NCBI RefSeq assembly: GCF_900460065.1
Contig: NZ_UAVD01000029.1
Span: forward strand, 310,001-374,000
Reading direction: 5' to 3'
Source: Streptomyces griseus
GTDB taxonomy: Bacteria > Actinomycetota > Actinomycetes > Streptomycetales > Streptomycetaceae
DNA length: 64,000 nucleotides
Part shown: one piece after another, positions 8,513 to 17,611 of the stretch
Layout of the letters: every line of letters begins with the position of its first letter
How positions within the stretch are numbered: position 1 is the first letter of the stretch
Notes under the pieces: generated by a model
Seen by the model: the letters and a program-made list of their open reading frames with translations, nothing else
Database searches by the model: none
Told to the model about the DNA's origin: nothing
Position numbers and translations under genes: made by a program

Positions 8513-9892
8513 ATGAGGCCCCCGTTGGGTACCGAGCTCCTCGCCCCGCTCGATCTCGCTTTCTGGCACCTCGAATCGGACGCGCATCCGATGCACCTCG
8601 GCGCGCTCGCCGTCTTCGCGCCGGCGCCCGGCGCCGCTCCGGAGCGGATCCTCCACGTGCTGGCCACCCGCGCCGCCGCCGTCCCCCGGCTGCGGATGCG
8701 CGTACGGGACGTCCTGCTGCCGGTCGGCGGCAAGGCCTGGACGGCGGACAAGGACTTCGACGTGCGGCGGCACATCAGCCACGTCGTCGTGGACGACGGC
8801 GACTTCATGGCGCAGGCCGGCCGACTGGCCGGCGAACTGATGGAGCGACCGCTCGGGCGCGGGCTGCCGCCCTGGCGGATGTATCTCATCGGCGGCCCGG
8901 CCGGCGGCCCCTTCGCCGTCCTGGTCAAACTGCACCACGCCCTGGCCGACGGGATGCGGGCGGTCGCCATCGGGGCCGGGATCTTCGACGAGATCGCCGC
9001 CGTCGCCGGCGCCCGCACCACGGCCCGGGGCCGCCCCGCCGTCCCGCCCCGCTCCTGGCCGCCCGACCCCCGGGCGATGGCGGGCCTGGCCCTCGGCCGG
9101 ATCGGCGAGGTCGGCAGGGCCCTCGGCGTGGGCGCCTCCGTCGTCCGGGCCGGCCGCCTCGGCCCGCGCTCCACGACGGCCTTCACCGCACCCTCCAGCG
9201 GCACCCGCAGGCTGGCCACCGCCGACCTCGACGCCGGGCGTCTGAAGCGCATCCGGCGCGCCGAGGGCGGCACCGCCAACGACATCCTCCTCGCCGTCGT
9301 CGCCGGTGCGCTGCGCCGTTGGATGGCGGAGCGGGCCGAACCGCTGCCCGCCGCCGATCCGCGCGCCCTGGTCCCCGTCTCCCGCCGCCGGCCCGGCGTG
9401 GCCACCGCCTCCGGGAACCGGCTCTCCGCCTATCTGCTCGACCTGCCGGTCACCGAGCCCGACCCGCTCGCCCGGCTGCGGGCGGTCCGGGAGGCGATGG
9501 ACCGCAACAAGGCGGCCGGCCCCCTGAGAGGCGCCGGAGCCGTCGCCGTACTGGCCGACCAACTGCCCCCGCTGGCCCACCGGTTCGGCGCACCACTGGC
9601 GGCCAACGCGGCCCGCGTGCTGTTCGACCTGCTGGTCACCAGCGTGCCCCTGCCCCGCTCCGCGCTCTCGCTGGACGGCTGCCCGCTGACCGCCCTCTAC
9701 CCCATGGCGCCCCTGGCCCGTGGCCAGTCCCTGGCCGTCGCCCTCTCCACCTACGGAGGCCGGGTGCACGTGGGACTGGTGGCCGACGGCAAGGCGCTGC
9801 CCGACCTCGACCGGCTCGCCGCCGCCGTGGAGGAGGAGTTCACGCAGCTGGGCGCCGCCCTCACCGGCACGGACCGCGTACCGGTGCCCTGA
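8513..9892 (+). CDS. WS/DGAT-family wax ester/triacylglycerol synthase
   Basis: 459-aa bifunctional wax ester synthase/diacylglycerol acyltransferase. The condensation-type active site HHxxxDG is intact as KLHHALADG near residue 142. The N-terminal substrate-pocket region reads LDLAFWHLESDAHPMHLG and the family's C-terminal block includes NDILLAVVAGALRRW. It transfers acyl-CoA to diacylglycerol or a fatty alcohol for storage lipid, probably at the membrane. It stands alone between the phosphatase gene and the DNA glycosylase gene; the ATG at 8513 fits family length. Confidence 0.9.
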   Translation: MRPPLGTELLAPLDLAFWHLESDAHPMHLGALAVFAPAPGAAPERILHVLATRAAAVPRLRMRVRDVLLPVGGKAWTADKDFDVRRHISHVVVDDGDFMAQAGRLAGELMERPLGRGLPPWRMYLIGGPAGGPFAVLVKLHHALADGMRAVAIGAGIFDEIAAVAGARTTARGRPAVPPRSWPPDPRAMAGLALGRIGEVGRALGVGASVVRAGRLGPRSTTAFTAPSSGTRRLATADLDAGRLKRIRRAEGGTANDILLAVVAGALRRWMAERAEPLPAADPRALVPVSRRRPGVATASGNRLSAYLLDLPVTEPDPLARLRAVREAMDRNKAAGPLRGAGAVAVLADQLPPLAHRFGAPLAANAARVLFDLLVTSVPLPRSALSLDGCPLTALYPMAPLARGQSLAVALSTYGGRVHVGLVADGKALPDLDRLAAAVEEEFTQLGAALTGTDRVPVP

Positions 9893-9928
9893 CAGGCAGC
9901 CGCCCCCGTGCTGCGGCAGTCTTGAGCC

Positions 9929-10789
9929 ATGCCCGAACTGCCCGAAGTCGAAGCCCTGCGGGTCTTCCTCGACGACCACCTGGTCGGCAAGGAGATCGCC
10001 CGCGTCCTCCCGCTGGCGATCAGCGTCCTGAAGACGTACGACCCGCCGCTGAGCGCCCTGGAGGGCACGACCGTCACCTCGGTCGCCCGCCACGGCAAGT
10101 TCCTCGACATCGAGGCGGGCGGGCTCCACCTGTGCACCCACCTCGCCCGGGCCGGCTGGCTGCGCTGGAAGGACTCCTTCCCGGCCGCCCCGCCCCGCCC
10201 CGGCAAGGGACCCCTCGCCCTGCGCCTGATCACCGTCGACGGCGACGGCTTCGACCTGACCGAGATGGGCACCAGGAAACGCCTCTCCGTCCACCTCGTC
10301 CACGACCCCGCGGACGTCCCCGGAATCGCCCGCCTCGGCCCGGACCCCCTCGCCGACGCCTTCGACCGCGACGCGTTCGCCGCGCTGCTCGCCGGGGAGC
10401 GCCGCCAGATCAAGGGAGCGCTGCGCGACCAGTCGCTCATCGCGGGCATCGGCAACGCCTACAGCGACGAGATCCTGCACGTCGCGAAGATGTCCCCGTT
10501 CAAACGGACCGCCGACCTCGACGAGGACGACGTCACCCGCCTGTACACCGCCCTGCGCAGCACGCTCCAGGACGCCGTGACCCGCTCCAGCGGGGTGGAG
10601 GCCGGAAAGCTCAAGGCCGAGAAGAAGACCGGGATGCGGGTCCACGGACGTACCGGAGAGGCCTGCCCGGTGTGCGGGGACACCATCCTGGAGGTCTCCT
10701 TCAGCGACTCCTCGCTCCAGTACTGCCCCACCTGCCAGACCGGCGGCAAGCCGCTGGCCGACCGGAGGCTCTCGAAGTTCCTGAAGTGA
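9929..10789 (+). CDS. Fpg/Nei-family DNA glycosylase
   Basis: 286-aa base-excision repair glycosylase/AP lyase. It starts MPELPEVEA, which after Met removal exposes the catalytic Pro and Glu of the family. The helix-two-turn-helix region includes IKGALRDQSLIAGIGNAYSDEILH near residues 150-180. The C-terminal zinc finger is complete (CPVC near 248 and CPTC near 269). It has the fragmentary N-terminal loops seen in actinobacterial Nei-like members rather than classic Fpg, so oxidised-pyrimidine or AP-site activity is as likely as 8-oxoguanine removal. It is 36 bp downstream of the acyltransferase gene but has no functional link to it. Confidence 0.9.
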   Translation: MPELPEVEALRVFLDDHLVGKEIARVLPLAISVLKTYDPPLSALEGTTVTSVARHGKFLDIEAGGLHLCTHLARAGWLRWKDSFPAAPPRPGKGPLALRLITVDGDGFDLTEMGTRKRLSVHLVHDPADVPGIARLGPDPLADAFDRDAFAALLAGERRQIKGALRDQSLIAGIGNAYSDEILHVAKMSPFKRTADLDEDDVTRLYTALRSTLQDAVTRSSGVEAGKLKAEKKTGMRVHGRTGEACPVCGDTILEVSFSDSSLQYCPTCQTGGKPLADRRLSKFLK

Positions 10790-10941
10790 CCACAGCCCCG
10801 CCACCCTCCCGCCGCTCGGCCCCGCTCGCGGGCACGGACCGACCCGGACGCGTGCCCGGAGGGCCGCCTGTACTGCGGTACGGAAACAAGCCACCTAACA
10901 CGCGAGCCATCAGGCATCCGCACCCCCTAAACTCCGGCCTC

Positions 10942-11694
10942 ATGCTGCGCGTACTCGCCGTCGACGACGAACAACCCGCCCTGGAGGAACTCCTCTACCT
11001 CCTGCGCGCCGACCCCCGTGTCCGCAGCGCCGAGGGCGCCACGGGTGCGACCGAGGCACTCCGCCGCATCGGCGGCGCGGTCGACGCCGGCCCCGACGAC
11101 CCGTCCGCGATCGACGTCGTCTTCCTCGACATCCACATGGCCGGTCTCACCGGCCTCGACGTCGCCCAGCTCCTCGCCGGCTTCGCCGCGCCCCCGCTCA
11201 TCGTCTTCGTCACCGCGCACGAGGGCTTCGCCGTCCACGCCTTCGACCTCAAGGCCGTCGACTACGTCCTGAAACCGGTCCGCCGCGAGCGCCTGGCCGA
11301 AGCCGTCCGACGGGTCGCCGAGCAGGTGGGGGACCGGTCCGCGCCCGTCCACGACAGCGCGGGCGACCAGATCCCGGTCGAGCTGGGCGGCGTCATCCGC
11401 TTCATCCCCATCGACGAGATCGCGTACGCCGAGGCGCAGGGCGACTACGCCCGCCTGCACACCGCCACCGGCAGCCACCTCGTCCGGATCCCGCTCACCA
11501 CCCTGGAGGAGCGGTGGCGCTCCCGGGGCTTCGTGCGCATCCACCGCCGCCATCTGGTGGCCCTCGGCCGGATCGACGAACTGCGCCTGGACGCGGGCAG
11601 CATGAGCGTACGCATCGGGGAGGCGGAGCTGGCCGTCAGCCGCCGCCACACCCGCGCCCTGCGCGACCTCCTGATGCGCCAGGGCGGCCGCTGA
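10942..11694 (+). CDS. LytTR-family response regulator
   Basis: 250-aa DNA-binding response regulator. The receiver domain (about 1-125) has acidic pocket DDE at 8-10, phospho-acceptor Asp63 in VVFLDIHMAG and the conserved Lys in VDYVLKPV near 112. The LytTR DNA-binding domain covers about 145-248 (IPIDEIAYAEAQGDYARLHT, RIHRRHLVAL). ATG at 10942. It is the first gene of a same-strand run with a DUF485-like protein, a symporter and a LytS-type sensor kinase, its likely cognate partner. By analogy with LytS/LytTR pairs next to transporters it probably controls uptake of a small carboxylate. Confidence 0.92.
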   Translation: MLRVLAVDDEQPALEELLYLLRADPRVRSAEGATGATEALRRIGGAVDAGPDDPSAIDVVFLDIHMAGLTGLDVAQLLAGFAAPPLIVFVTAHEGFAVHAFDLKAVDYVLKPVRRERLAEAVRRVAEQVGDRSAPVHDSAGDQIPVELGGVIRFIPIDEIAYAEAQGDYARLHTATGSHLVRIPLTTLEERWRSRGFVRIHRRHLVALGRIDELRLDAGSMSVRIGEAELAVSRRHTRALRDLLMRQGGR

Positions 11695-11756
11695 CCTGGG
11701 GAGTTCTTCGCCGAACCCTTCCCAGCACCGCCCGCCGACGCCTACACTCCGAGCCC

Positions 11757-12119
11757 ATGTCCGCAGAGCCATCGCCCCGGCGCGAAGTGGTCACGGGGGA
11801 GCCGCGCCGGGTGCGCCCGCTGCCCCGCTACCGCACCCAGGCGGAGATCGACGAGCAGACCGCACTCGGCGGCGCCTACGTACGCTCGCTGATGCGCGGC
11901 CAACTGCGCGCCGGGCTCACCGTCTTCGGCGTCCTCGCCCTCGTCGCGGGCACCCTGCCGCTCCTGTTCGCCGCGCTGAACAGCTCCGCCCTCGTCTGGG
12001 CGGTGCTCGGCTTCGCGACCTACCCGCCGCTCACCCTGGCCGCCTGGTGGTACGTCCGCCGGGCCGAGCGCAACGAACGCGACTTCGCCCGGCTGGTGGA
12101 GGGCCGCCCCGCCCCGTGA
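11757..12119 (+). CDS. Small DUF485-like membrane protein
   Basis: 120-aa protein with a soluble N-terminal third (RPLPRYRTQAEIDEQT) and two membrane helices (about 48-72 and 80-100) followed by a basic tail YVRRAERNERDF. The two-helix form and its position directly before an acetate-type symporter match the DUF485 proteins that accompany ActP. Its stop overlaps the symporter GTG start by four bases (GTGA), so the two are translationally coupled. It probably assembles with or stabilises the symporter. Confidence 0.75.
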   Translation: MSAEPSPRREVVTGEPRRVRPLPRYRTQAEIDEQTALGGAYVRSLMRGQLRAGLTVFGVLALVAGTLPLLFAALNSSALVWAVLGFATYPPLTLAAWWYVRRAERNERDFARLVEGRPAP

Positions 12120-13621
12120 GCACCCCCGACCACATGGCGTCCTGGGTGGCGGTCGCCCTCGTCGTCCTCGCCACCGTCCTCGTCGGCGGCTTCGGCCTGC
12201 GCATCTCCCGTACGACCTCCGACTTCTACGTCGCCTCGCGCACCGTGCGGCCCCGCCTCAACGCCGCCGCCATCAGCGGCGAATACCTCTCCGCGGCCTC
12301 CTTCCTCGGCGTCGCCGGGCTCGTCCTCGTCCACGGCCCCGACATGCTCTGGTACCCGGTCGGCTACACCGCCGGATACCTCGTGCTCCTGGTCTTCGTC
12401 GCCGCCCCGCTGCGCCGCTCCGGGGCGTACACGCTCCCCGACTTCGCCGAGGGCCGGCTCGAATCACGGCAGGTCCGCCGCCTGGTCAGCGCGCTCGTTG
12501 TCGGCGCGGGCTGGCTCTACCTCGTACCGCAGCTCCAAGGGGCCGGGCTGACGCTGAAGATCCTCACCGGCGCTCCGGGCTGGCTCGGCGACGTGCTCGT
12601 CGCCACGGTCGTCGCCGCCGCCGTCGCGGCGGGCGGCATGCGTTCCATCACCTTCGTCCAGGTCTTCCAGTACTGGCTCAAGCTCACCGCGCTCCTGGTC
12701 CCCGCCCTCTTCCTGGTCCTCGCCTGGCAGGGCGACGGCCGCCCCCGGGTCAGCTTCGACGACCAGTTCGCCGTCTTCCGCGCCGACCATCCGCTGTACG
12801 CCACCTACGGCCTGATCGTGGCCACCTTCCTCGGCACGATGGGCCTGCCCCACGTCGTCGTCCGCTTCTACACCAGCCCCAACGGCCGCGACGCCCGCCG
12901 CACCACCGTCGCCGTCCTCGCCCTGGTCGGCCTCTTCTATCTGCTGCCGCCGATCTACGGAGCGCTCGGCCGGCTCTACACGCCCGAACTGCGGTACGGG
13001 GGAGACGCCGACGCCGCCGTCCTGCTGCTGCCCGCCCGCGTCATCGGCGGACTCGGCGGCGACCTCCTCGGGGCGCTGATCGCCGGAGGGGCGTTCGCCG
13101 CGTTCCTCTCCACCGCCTCCGGGCTCACCATGGCCGTCGCCGGAGTCATCACCCAGGACGTCCTGCCCTCGCGCGGCGTCCGCCACTTCCGGCTCGCCAC
13201 CGTGCTCGCCATCGCCGTACCGCTCGCCGGCTCCCTGCTGGTGAGCCGGGTGCCGGTGGCCGACGCGGTGGGCATGGCCTTCGCCGTCTCCGCCTCCTCC
13301 TTCTGCCCGCTGCTCATCCTCGGCATCTGGTGGCGGCGGCTCACCCCGCCCGGAGCCGTCGCGGGCCTCCTCCTGGGCGGCGGCTCCGCTCTCGTCGCGG
13401 TGGCCATCACGGTCAGCGGAGCCGTCCGCCCGCCGGGCTGGCCGCACGCCCTGCTCGCCTGGCCCGCCGTCTGGTCCGTCCCGGTGGGGTTCCTCGCGAT
13501 GATCCTCGTCTCGCTCGCCACGCCGGGGCGGATACCCCCGGGCACCAATGCCGCCATGACCCGGTTCCACCTTCCCGAGGCACTCTCCTCGGCGCGCTCC
13601 GCCGCGGGGCGGGAGCGATGA
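12116..13621 (+). CDS. Sodium/solute symporter, cation-acetate type
   Basis: 501-aa secondary transporter of the SSS family, close to ActP-type acetate permeases. It has about 13 membrane helices; the N-terminal region SDFYVASRTVRPRLNAAAISGEYLSAASFLG contains the substrate and Na+ site residues, and GLPHVVVRFYT and FAAFLSTASGLTMAVAG are family blocks. The GTG at 12116 overlaps the DUF485-like stop, and the kinase ATG overlaps this gene's stop (ATGA). Substrate is predicted as acetate or another short monocarboxylate; not proven from sequence. Confidence 0.9.
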   Translation: MSTPDHMASWVAVALVVLATVLVGGFGLRISRTTSDFYVASRTVRPRLNAAAISGEYLSAASFLGVAGLVLVHGPDMLWYPVGYTAGYLVLLVFVAAPLRRSGAYTLPDFAEGRLESRQVRRLVSALVVGAGWLYLVPQLQGAGLTLKILTGAPGWLGDVLVATVVAAAVAAGGMRSITFVQVFQYWLKLTALLVPALFLVLAWQGDGRPRVSFDDQFAVFRADHPLYATYGLIVATFLGTMGLPHVVVRFYTSPNGRDARRTTVAVLALVGLFYLLPPIYGALGRLYTPELRYGGDADAAVLLLPARVIGGLGGDLLGALIAGGAFAAFLSTASGLTMAVAGVITQDVLPSRGVRHFRLATVLAIAVPLAGSLLVSRVPVADAVGMAFAVSASSFCPLLILGIWWRRLTPPGAVAGLLLGGGSALVAVAITVSGAVRPPGWPHALLAWPAVWSVPVGFLAMILVSLATPGRIPPGTNAAMTRFHLPEALSSARSAAGRER

Positions 13622-14808
13622 CCGGGGCCGCGCTCGCCGCCCTCGCCGTGCCGGCCGTGCTGCTGCTCGGCGCCGGGTATCTGGTGGGACGCCGCACCGC
13701 CCGGCCGCTGCGCCCCAGCGACGTCGGCACGCCGGTCGAGCACGCCACGTTCGAGACCCTGCACACCGCTTCGCTGGCCGCCCCGCCGCTGCGCGCCGGC
13801 CTCACCGAGGAGAGCGCCCGCCGGGCCGCCCGCCGGCTGCGTTCCCTGCTCGGCACCGACGCCCTCTGCCTCACCGACCGGGACCGGGTGCTGGTCTGGG
13901 ACGGCGCCGGGCACCACCACGGCAAGGACGTCATGGAACACCTGAGGGTGCTCCTGGACAACGGCCGCGGTACCGCCTTCGACAGCGGCTGCGCCGATCT
14001 CGACTGCCCGCTCCGCTGGGCCGTCGCCGTTCCGCTCACCGTCGAGAACCGGGTGCTGGGCGCGCTGGTCGCCTATGCCCCGCGCGAGTCGGCCGTGCTG
14101 GCCCGGGCGGCGGGGGAGGTGGCCCGCTGGGTCTGCGTCCAGTTGGAGCTGGCCGAGCTGGACCGCTCCCGCACCCAGCTCATCGAGGCGGAGATCAAGG
14201 CCCTGCGGGCCCAGATCTCCCCGCACTTCATCTTCAACTCGCTGGCCGCCATCGCCTCGTTCGTCCGGACCGACCCGGAACAGGCCCGTGAACTGCTGCT
14301 GGAGTTCGCCGACTTCACCCGCTACTCGTTCCGCAAGCACGGGGAGTTCACCACGCTGGCCGACGAACTCCACTCCATCGACCAGTATCTGGCCCTCGTC
14401 CGGGCCCGTTTCGGCGAACGCCTCGCCGTGACCCTCCAGGTCGCCCCCGAGGTGCTGCCCGTCGCACTCCCGTTCCTGTGCCTCCAGCCGCTGGTGGAGA
14501 ACGCCGTCAAACACGGTCTCGAAGGGGCGGTCACCCGCAGCCGCATCACCATCAGCGCCCTGGACGCCGGCTCGGAGGCCGAGGTGGTCATCGAGGACGA
14601 CGGAACCGGCATGGACCCCGAACGGCTGCGGCAGATCCTGCGGGGGGAGGGCGGCGCCTCCACCGGCATCGGCCTGCTCAACGTGGACGAGCGGCTGCGG
14701 CAGGTCTACGGCGACGCCTACGGCCTGGTCATCGAGACCGGGATCGGAGCCGGCATGAAGATCACGCTGCGGCTGCCCAAGTACCGTGCCGGGGTGCACG
14801 GTTCCTGA
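13618..14808 (+). CDS. LytS-type sensor histidine kinase
   Basis: 396-aa kinase with one N-terminal membrane helix (about 5-25), a GAF-like sensory region (about 60-180) containing Cys and His residues (GAGHHHGKDV, SGCADLDCPL), a His_kinase block with phospho-acceptor His near 202 in QISPHFIFNSL, and an HATPase domain (N-box ENAVKHGLEG; G-boxes EDDGTGMD and STGIGLLNVDERL). It lacks the multi-helix 5TM-LytS sensor. It is coupled to the symporter by ATGA and pairs with the LytTR regulator at 10942. The cysteine/histidine cluster suggests a redox or metal input, which is inference. Confidence 0.9.
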   Translation: MTGAALAALAVPAVLLLGAGYLVGRRTARPLRPSDVGTPVEHATFETLHTASLAAPPLRAGLTEESARRAARRLRSLLGTDALCLTDRDRVLVWDGAGHHHGKDVMEHLRVLLDNGRGTAFDSGCADLDCPLRWAVAVPLTVENRVLGALVAYAPRESAVLARAAGEVARWVCVQLELAELDRSRTQLIEAEIKALRAQISPHFIFNSLAAIASFVRTDPEQARELLLEFADFTRYSFRKHGEFTTLADELHSIDQYLALVRARFGERLAVTLQVAPEVLPVALPFLCLQPLVENAVKHGLEGAVTRSRITISALDAGSEAEVVIEDDGTGMDPERLRQILRGEGGASTGIGLLNVDERLRQVYGDAYGLVIETGIGAGMKITLRLPKYRAGVHGS

Positions 14809-14817
14809 GCGGGGTAC

Positions 14818-15321
14818 TCAGCACAGGTGGACGGCCAGATGCCCCAGCGGCAGCCCCAGCTGCCAGGCGGGCGTCCAGACCCTGACCTCCTGATCGTCCG
14901 CGGCGTCCCACGGAGCGGGGCCGATCGCGTCGAGGTCCGCCGCGAGCAGCTCGGTCTCCTCCAGCCACCGCCAGGCCGCCCGCGCCAGCGCCAGATCGGG
15001 GTCGCCCGGCGCGGTGTTCCGTTCCGCCTCGGCCAGCCGCTCGCAGATCCAGGCGCGCCAGGTGCACTCGTACGCCGTGAGGATCCGCAGCTCGTCGACG
15101 CGCGGTCCCGGCAGGGCCCGCGAGGAGGGCGCGTCCCGGGGTACTCCGCACAGGAACATCGTCAGCGCGAGGGCGTCGCGCCCCGCCCGGAACTCCAGGG
15201 TCGTCGGTTCCATCAGATCGCCGGTCCGTAACAGGTCATCGGCGAGATACTCCGTGGACAACCAGTTCATCGGTACCTGGAGCCCGTTCCCTCCGGTCCC
15301 ATCCGTATCCTCGGGACGCAT
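14818..15321 (-). CDS. Conserved-looking hypothetical protein
   Basis: 167-aa acidic, mostly helical soluble protein that I do not recognise. Visible features: MNWLSTEYLADDLLRTGDLMEPTTLEF near the N-terminus, a Trp-rich central helix (TWRAWICERL) and a C-terminal WTPAWQLGLPLGHLAVHLC. ATG at 15321 has an excellent AAAGGAGG ribosome site. It converges on the kinase gene (stops 9 bases apart) and is divergent from the small anti-sigma-like gene. Confidence 0.65.
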   Translation of the reverse strand: MRPEDTDGTGGNGLQVPMNWLSTEYLADDLLRTGDLMEPTTLEFRAGRDALALTMFLCGVPRDAPSSRALPGPRVDELRILTAYECTWRAWICERLAEAERNTAPGDPDLALARAAWRWLEETELLAADLDAIGPAPWDAADDQEVRVWTPAWQLGLPLGHLAVHLC

Positions 15322-15432
15322 CCCGTCTCGCCTCTTTCCTTGCTCGGTGCCGGGCTTCACGCAGCATTGAACCGGGGGCGGGTGCCCCGCGTGGGCAGAA
15401 GGGAGGATCGCCCAGGAGATGCGAGGCAGTGA

Positions 15433-15630
15433 ATGAGTGTCGACCCCGGCGACGACCCGCACGTGCGCCTGCTGCTGGGCGCGTACGTCCTGGACGCCCT
15501 GGACGCGGAGGAGACCCGCGGGGTCGCCCGTCATCTCCGGGGCTGTGACGGCTGTGCGCGGGTCTACGTGGAGATGACCGAGGCCTCCGCCCTGCTGGCG
15601 CTGCTGCGGGCGGAGGACCTGCGGGAGTAG
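15433..15630 (+). CDS. Short zinc-finger anti-sigma-like protein
   Basis: 65-aa protein resembling the N-terminal anti-sigma zinc-binding domain (zf-HC2/ZAS type): HxxxCxxC is present as HLRGCDGC near residues 35-42, with an upstream helix LLLGAYVLDALDAEE. It lacks the membrane helix and extracellular domain of full-length anti-sigmas, so it would be a soluble, possibly redox-sensitive partner. It ends inside the 3' end of the convergent ECF sigma gene (67-bp overlap). Pairing with that sigma factor is inferred from position. Confidence 0.7.
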   Translation: MSVDPGDDPHVRLLLGAYVLDALDAEETRGVARHLRGCDGCARVYVEMTEASALLALLRAEDLRE

Positions 15631-16136
15631 CCGGGCAGCGTCCGCGCGAGGACCCGCAGGGCGTAGTACGAGCGGGACTTGACGGTCCCCGCGGGGATGC
15701 CGAGCACCTGGGCCGTCTCGCCGACGCTCAGTCCCCGGAAGTAGATCTGCACCAGCACCGCGCGGTGCTCCGGGCTGAGGGTGCGGACCGCCTCACGGAC
15801 GTCCAGGGCGCGGACGGCGCAGTCCGCGGTGTCCAGGGCGTCCGGGGTGCTCTCCAGCACCGTGTCGCTGACCTCGACGGGACGGGCCTGGCGGGAGCGC
15901 CGCGCGTCGATGGCGAGGCGGCGGCCCACGGTGAACAGCCACGGCCGCATCGAGGCGTAGGGCGCGTCGAAGGCCTCGGGGTGCTGCCAGGCGCGTACCA
16001 GGGTCTCCTGCACCAGGTCCTCGGCCCGCTGCCGGTCCCCGAAGGTCAGGCCGAGGAGGAAGTGGAACAGCGCGGGGCCGTGGTCCCGCTGCAATGCGGC
16101 GAGGGTCCGTTCGTCGGTCGTCGTGGTGGTCTTCAT
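15564..16136 (-). CDS. ECF sigma factor
   Basis: 190-aa group 4 sigma factor. Region 2 reads FGDRQRAEDLVQETLVRAW then RPWLFTVGRRLAIDARR; region 4 has an HTH in LSVGETAQVLGIPAGTVKSR. No extra C-terminal domain beyond a Ser/Arg-rich tail. ATG at 16136 has GGGAGAGGG upstream; a longer open frame to 16199 lacks a better site. The 3' end overlaps the convergent anti-sigma-like gene. It resembles SigK/SigL-like ECFs that pair with zinc anti-sigmas. Confidence 0.9.
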   Translation of the reverse strand: MKTTTTTDERTLAALQRDHGPALFHFLLGLTFGDRQRAEDLVQETLVRAWQHPEAFDAPYASMRPWLFTVGRRLAIDARRSRQARPVEVSDTVLESTPDALDTADCAVRALDVREAVRTLSPEHRAVLVQIYFRGLSVGETAQVLGIPAGTVKSRSYYALRVLARTLPGYSRRSSARSSASRAEASVIST

Positions 16137-16404
16137 GAACGCCCTCTCCCGCCGCGGCCCCTGGCGGCCTCGTTGCCGACTTGGCGTATCCGAACGCATT
16201 CGGCGGCGTGGGAACAGGCGGTGCGCCGAGGCGTGCGACGAGCGGTCGCTCAGTGCGGCGAATGGTGCGGTGAACGGTCGAGGGGCCGTCGGGGTCGGGC
16301 GGTACGACCAGTTCAGCTAGGTATGCGGCAATGCTCCTTGCCTCTACGGTATGACGATCTATGTAGTCGGATAGTCATATTCATCCGAACATGGAGTCGA
16401 GCAG

Positions 16405-17604
16405 ATGACGCTGCGCATCCGACCGGGCACCGCGACCGCCATCGCCCTCCTGCTCGCCGCTGCCACCGGCTGCACCGGGCAGCAGCCCGCCGCCCCCGAC
16501 CCGACCGGGCCGCCCGGGGCGGCCCGGGGCGCCGGCGGCCAGGACGCCGCGGGGCCCCGCCCGTTCACGCTCCTCGCCGCGGGCGACATCCTGCCGCACT
16601 CCTCCGTGATCGACCGGGCCGCTGTCGACGCGGGCGGCGCGGGCTACGACTTCGCCCCGATGCTGGCGGGCGTCGCCCCGGTCGTCTCCGCCGCGGACCT
16701 GGCGTTCTGCCACATGGAGACGGTGTACGGCGAGGAGGGCGGCCCCTACACCGGCTACCCCAGCTTCAAGTCGCCCCCGGAGGTCGCCGCGGCCCTGCGC
16801 ACCACCGGGTACGACTCCTGCTCCACCGCCTCCAACCACACCCTCGACGACGGGGCCGAGGGGGTCTCGCGCACCCTCGCCGCGCTGGACGCGGCGGGCA
16901 TCCGGCACGCCGGCTCCGCCCGTACCGCGGCCGAGGCCGCCCGGCCCACGATCCTGCCCGCCGGGCCGGGCGAGAACGCGGCCAGGGTCGCCCACCTCGC
17001 GTACACCTACGGCACCAACGACATCCCGGTCCCCGCCGACCGGCCCTGGACGGTCAACGTCACCGACGAGCGGAAGATCGTCGAGGAGGCGAGGGCGGCC
17101 CGGCGGGCCGGCGCCGACGTCGTCGTCCTCTCCGTCCACTGGGGCACCGAATGGCAGGACGAGCCCGACGCGACCCAACGGGACCTGGCCCAGCGGCTCA
17201 CCGCGTCCGCCTACGGGGGCCGCCCCGACATCGACCTGATCATCGGCACCCACGCGCATGTGCCGCAGGCGTACGAGAAGGTCAACGGCACCTGGGTCGT
17301 CTACGGGATGGGCGACCAGATCGCCGGAGCGATGATCAACTACGAGGGCGTCCAGGACCCGCGCGGCAACCAGGGTTCGATGGGACGCTTCACCTTCGCG
17401 CCGCCCGCGAAGCCGGGGGAGCGCTGGACGGTGAAGAAGGCGGAGTTCGTCCCGCAGTGGTACGACACCGACACCGGACGCACCGTCAACCTCAACGCCT
17501 CCCCGGGCGACGGGGACGAGCGCCTCCGCGAGATCCGCGACCGTATCCGTACGGTGGTCCTCGGGAGGGGAGCGGAGGGCGACGGGCTCCTCATGGGCCG
17601 GTGA
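16405..17604 (+). CDS. CapA-family lipoprotein
   Basis: 399-aa predicted lipoprotein with lipobox AAATGC near residue 25. The CapA/PgsA metallophosphatase-like domain follows: AAGDILPHS (about 56), CHMETVYG (about 98), STASNHTLDDG (about 138), VVVLSVHWGTEW (about 235) and IGTHAHVPQAYE (about 280), which together give the metal-binding Asp/Asn/His set. CapA takes part in poly-gamma-glutamate synthesis in Bacillus, but no capBC genes are nearby, so a cell-envelope hydrolase or binding role is as plausible. It ends 7 bp from the convergent universal stress gene. Confidence 0.85.
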   Translation: MTLRIRPGTATAIALLLAAATGCTGQQPAAPDPTGPPGAARGAGGQDAAGPRPFTLLAAGDILPHSSVIDRAAVDAGGAGYDFAPMLAGVAPVVSAADLAFCHMETVYGEEGGPYTGYPSFKSPPEVAAALRTTGYDSCSTASNHTLDDGAEGVSRTLAALDAAGIRHAGSARTAAEAARPTILPAGPGENAARVAHLAYTYGTNDIPVPADRPWTVNVTDERKIVEEARAARRAGADVVVLSVHWGTEWQDEPDATQRDLAQRLTASAYGGRPDIDLIIGTHAHVPQAYEKVNGTWVVYGMGDQIAGAMINYEGVQDPRGNQGSMGRFTFAPPAKPGERWTVKKAEFVPQWYDTDTGRTVNLNASPGDGDERLREIRDRIRTVVLGRGAEGDGLLMGR

Positions 17605-17611
17605 GCTGTCC

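Noticed and set aside
7613..10894. Minus-strand open frame of about 1090 codons across the acyltransferase and glycosylase genes
   Set aside because: Composition is low complexity and it covers intact, recognisable plus-strand genes.
12976..14799. Minus-strand 607-codon open frame opposite the symporter and kinase genes
   Set aside because: Mirror frame of strongly GC-biased coding sequence; no motif seen.
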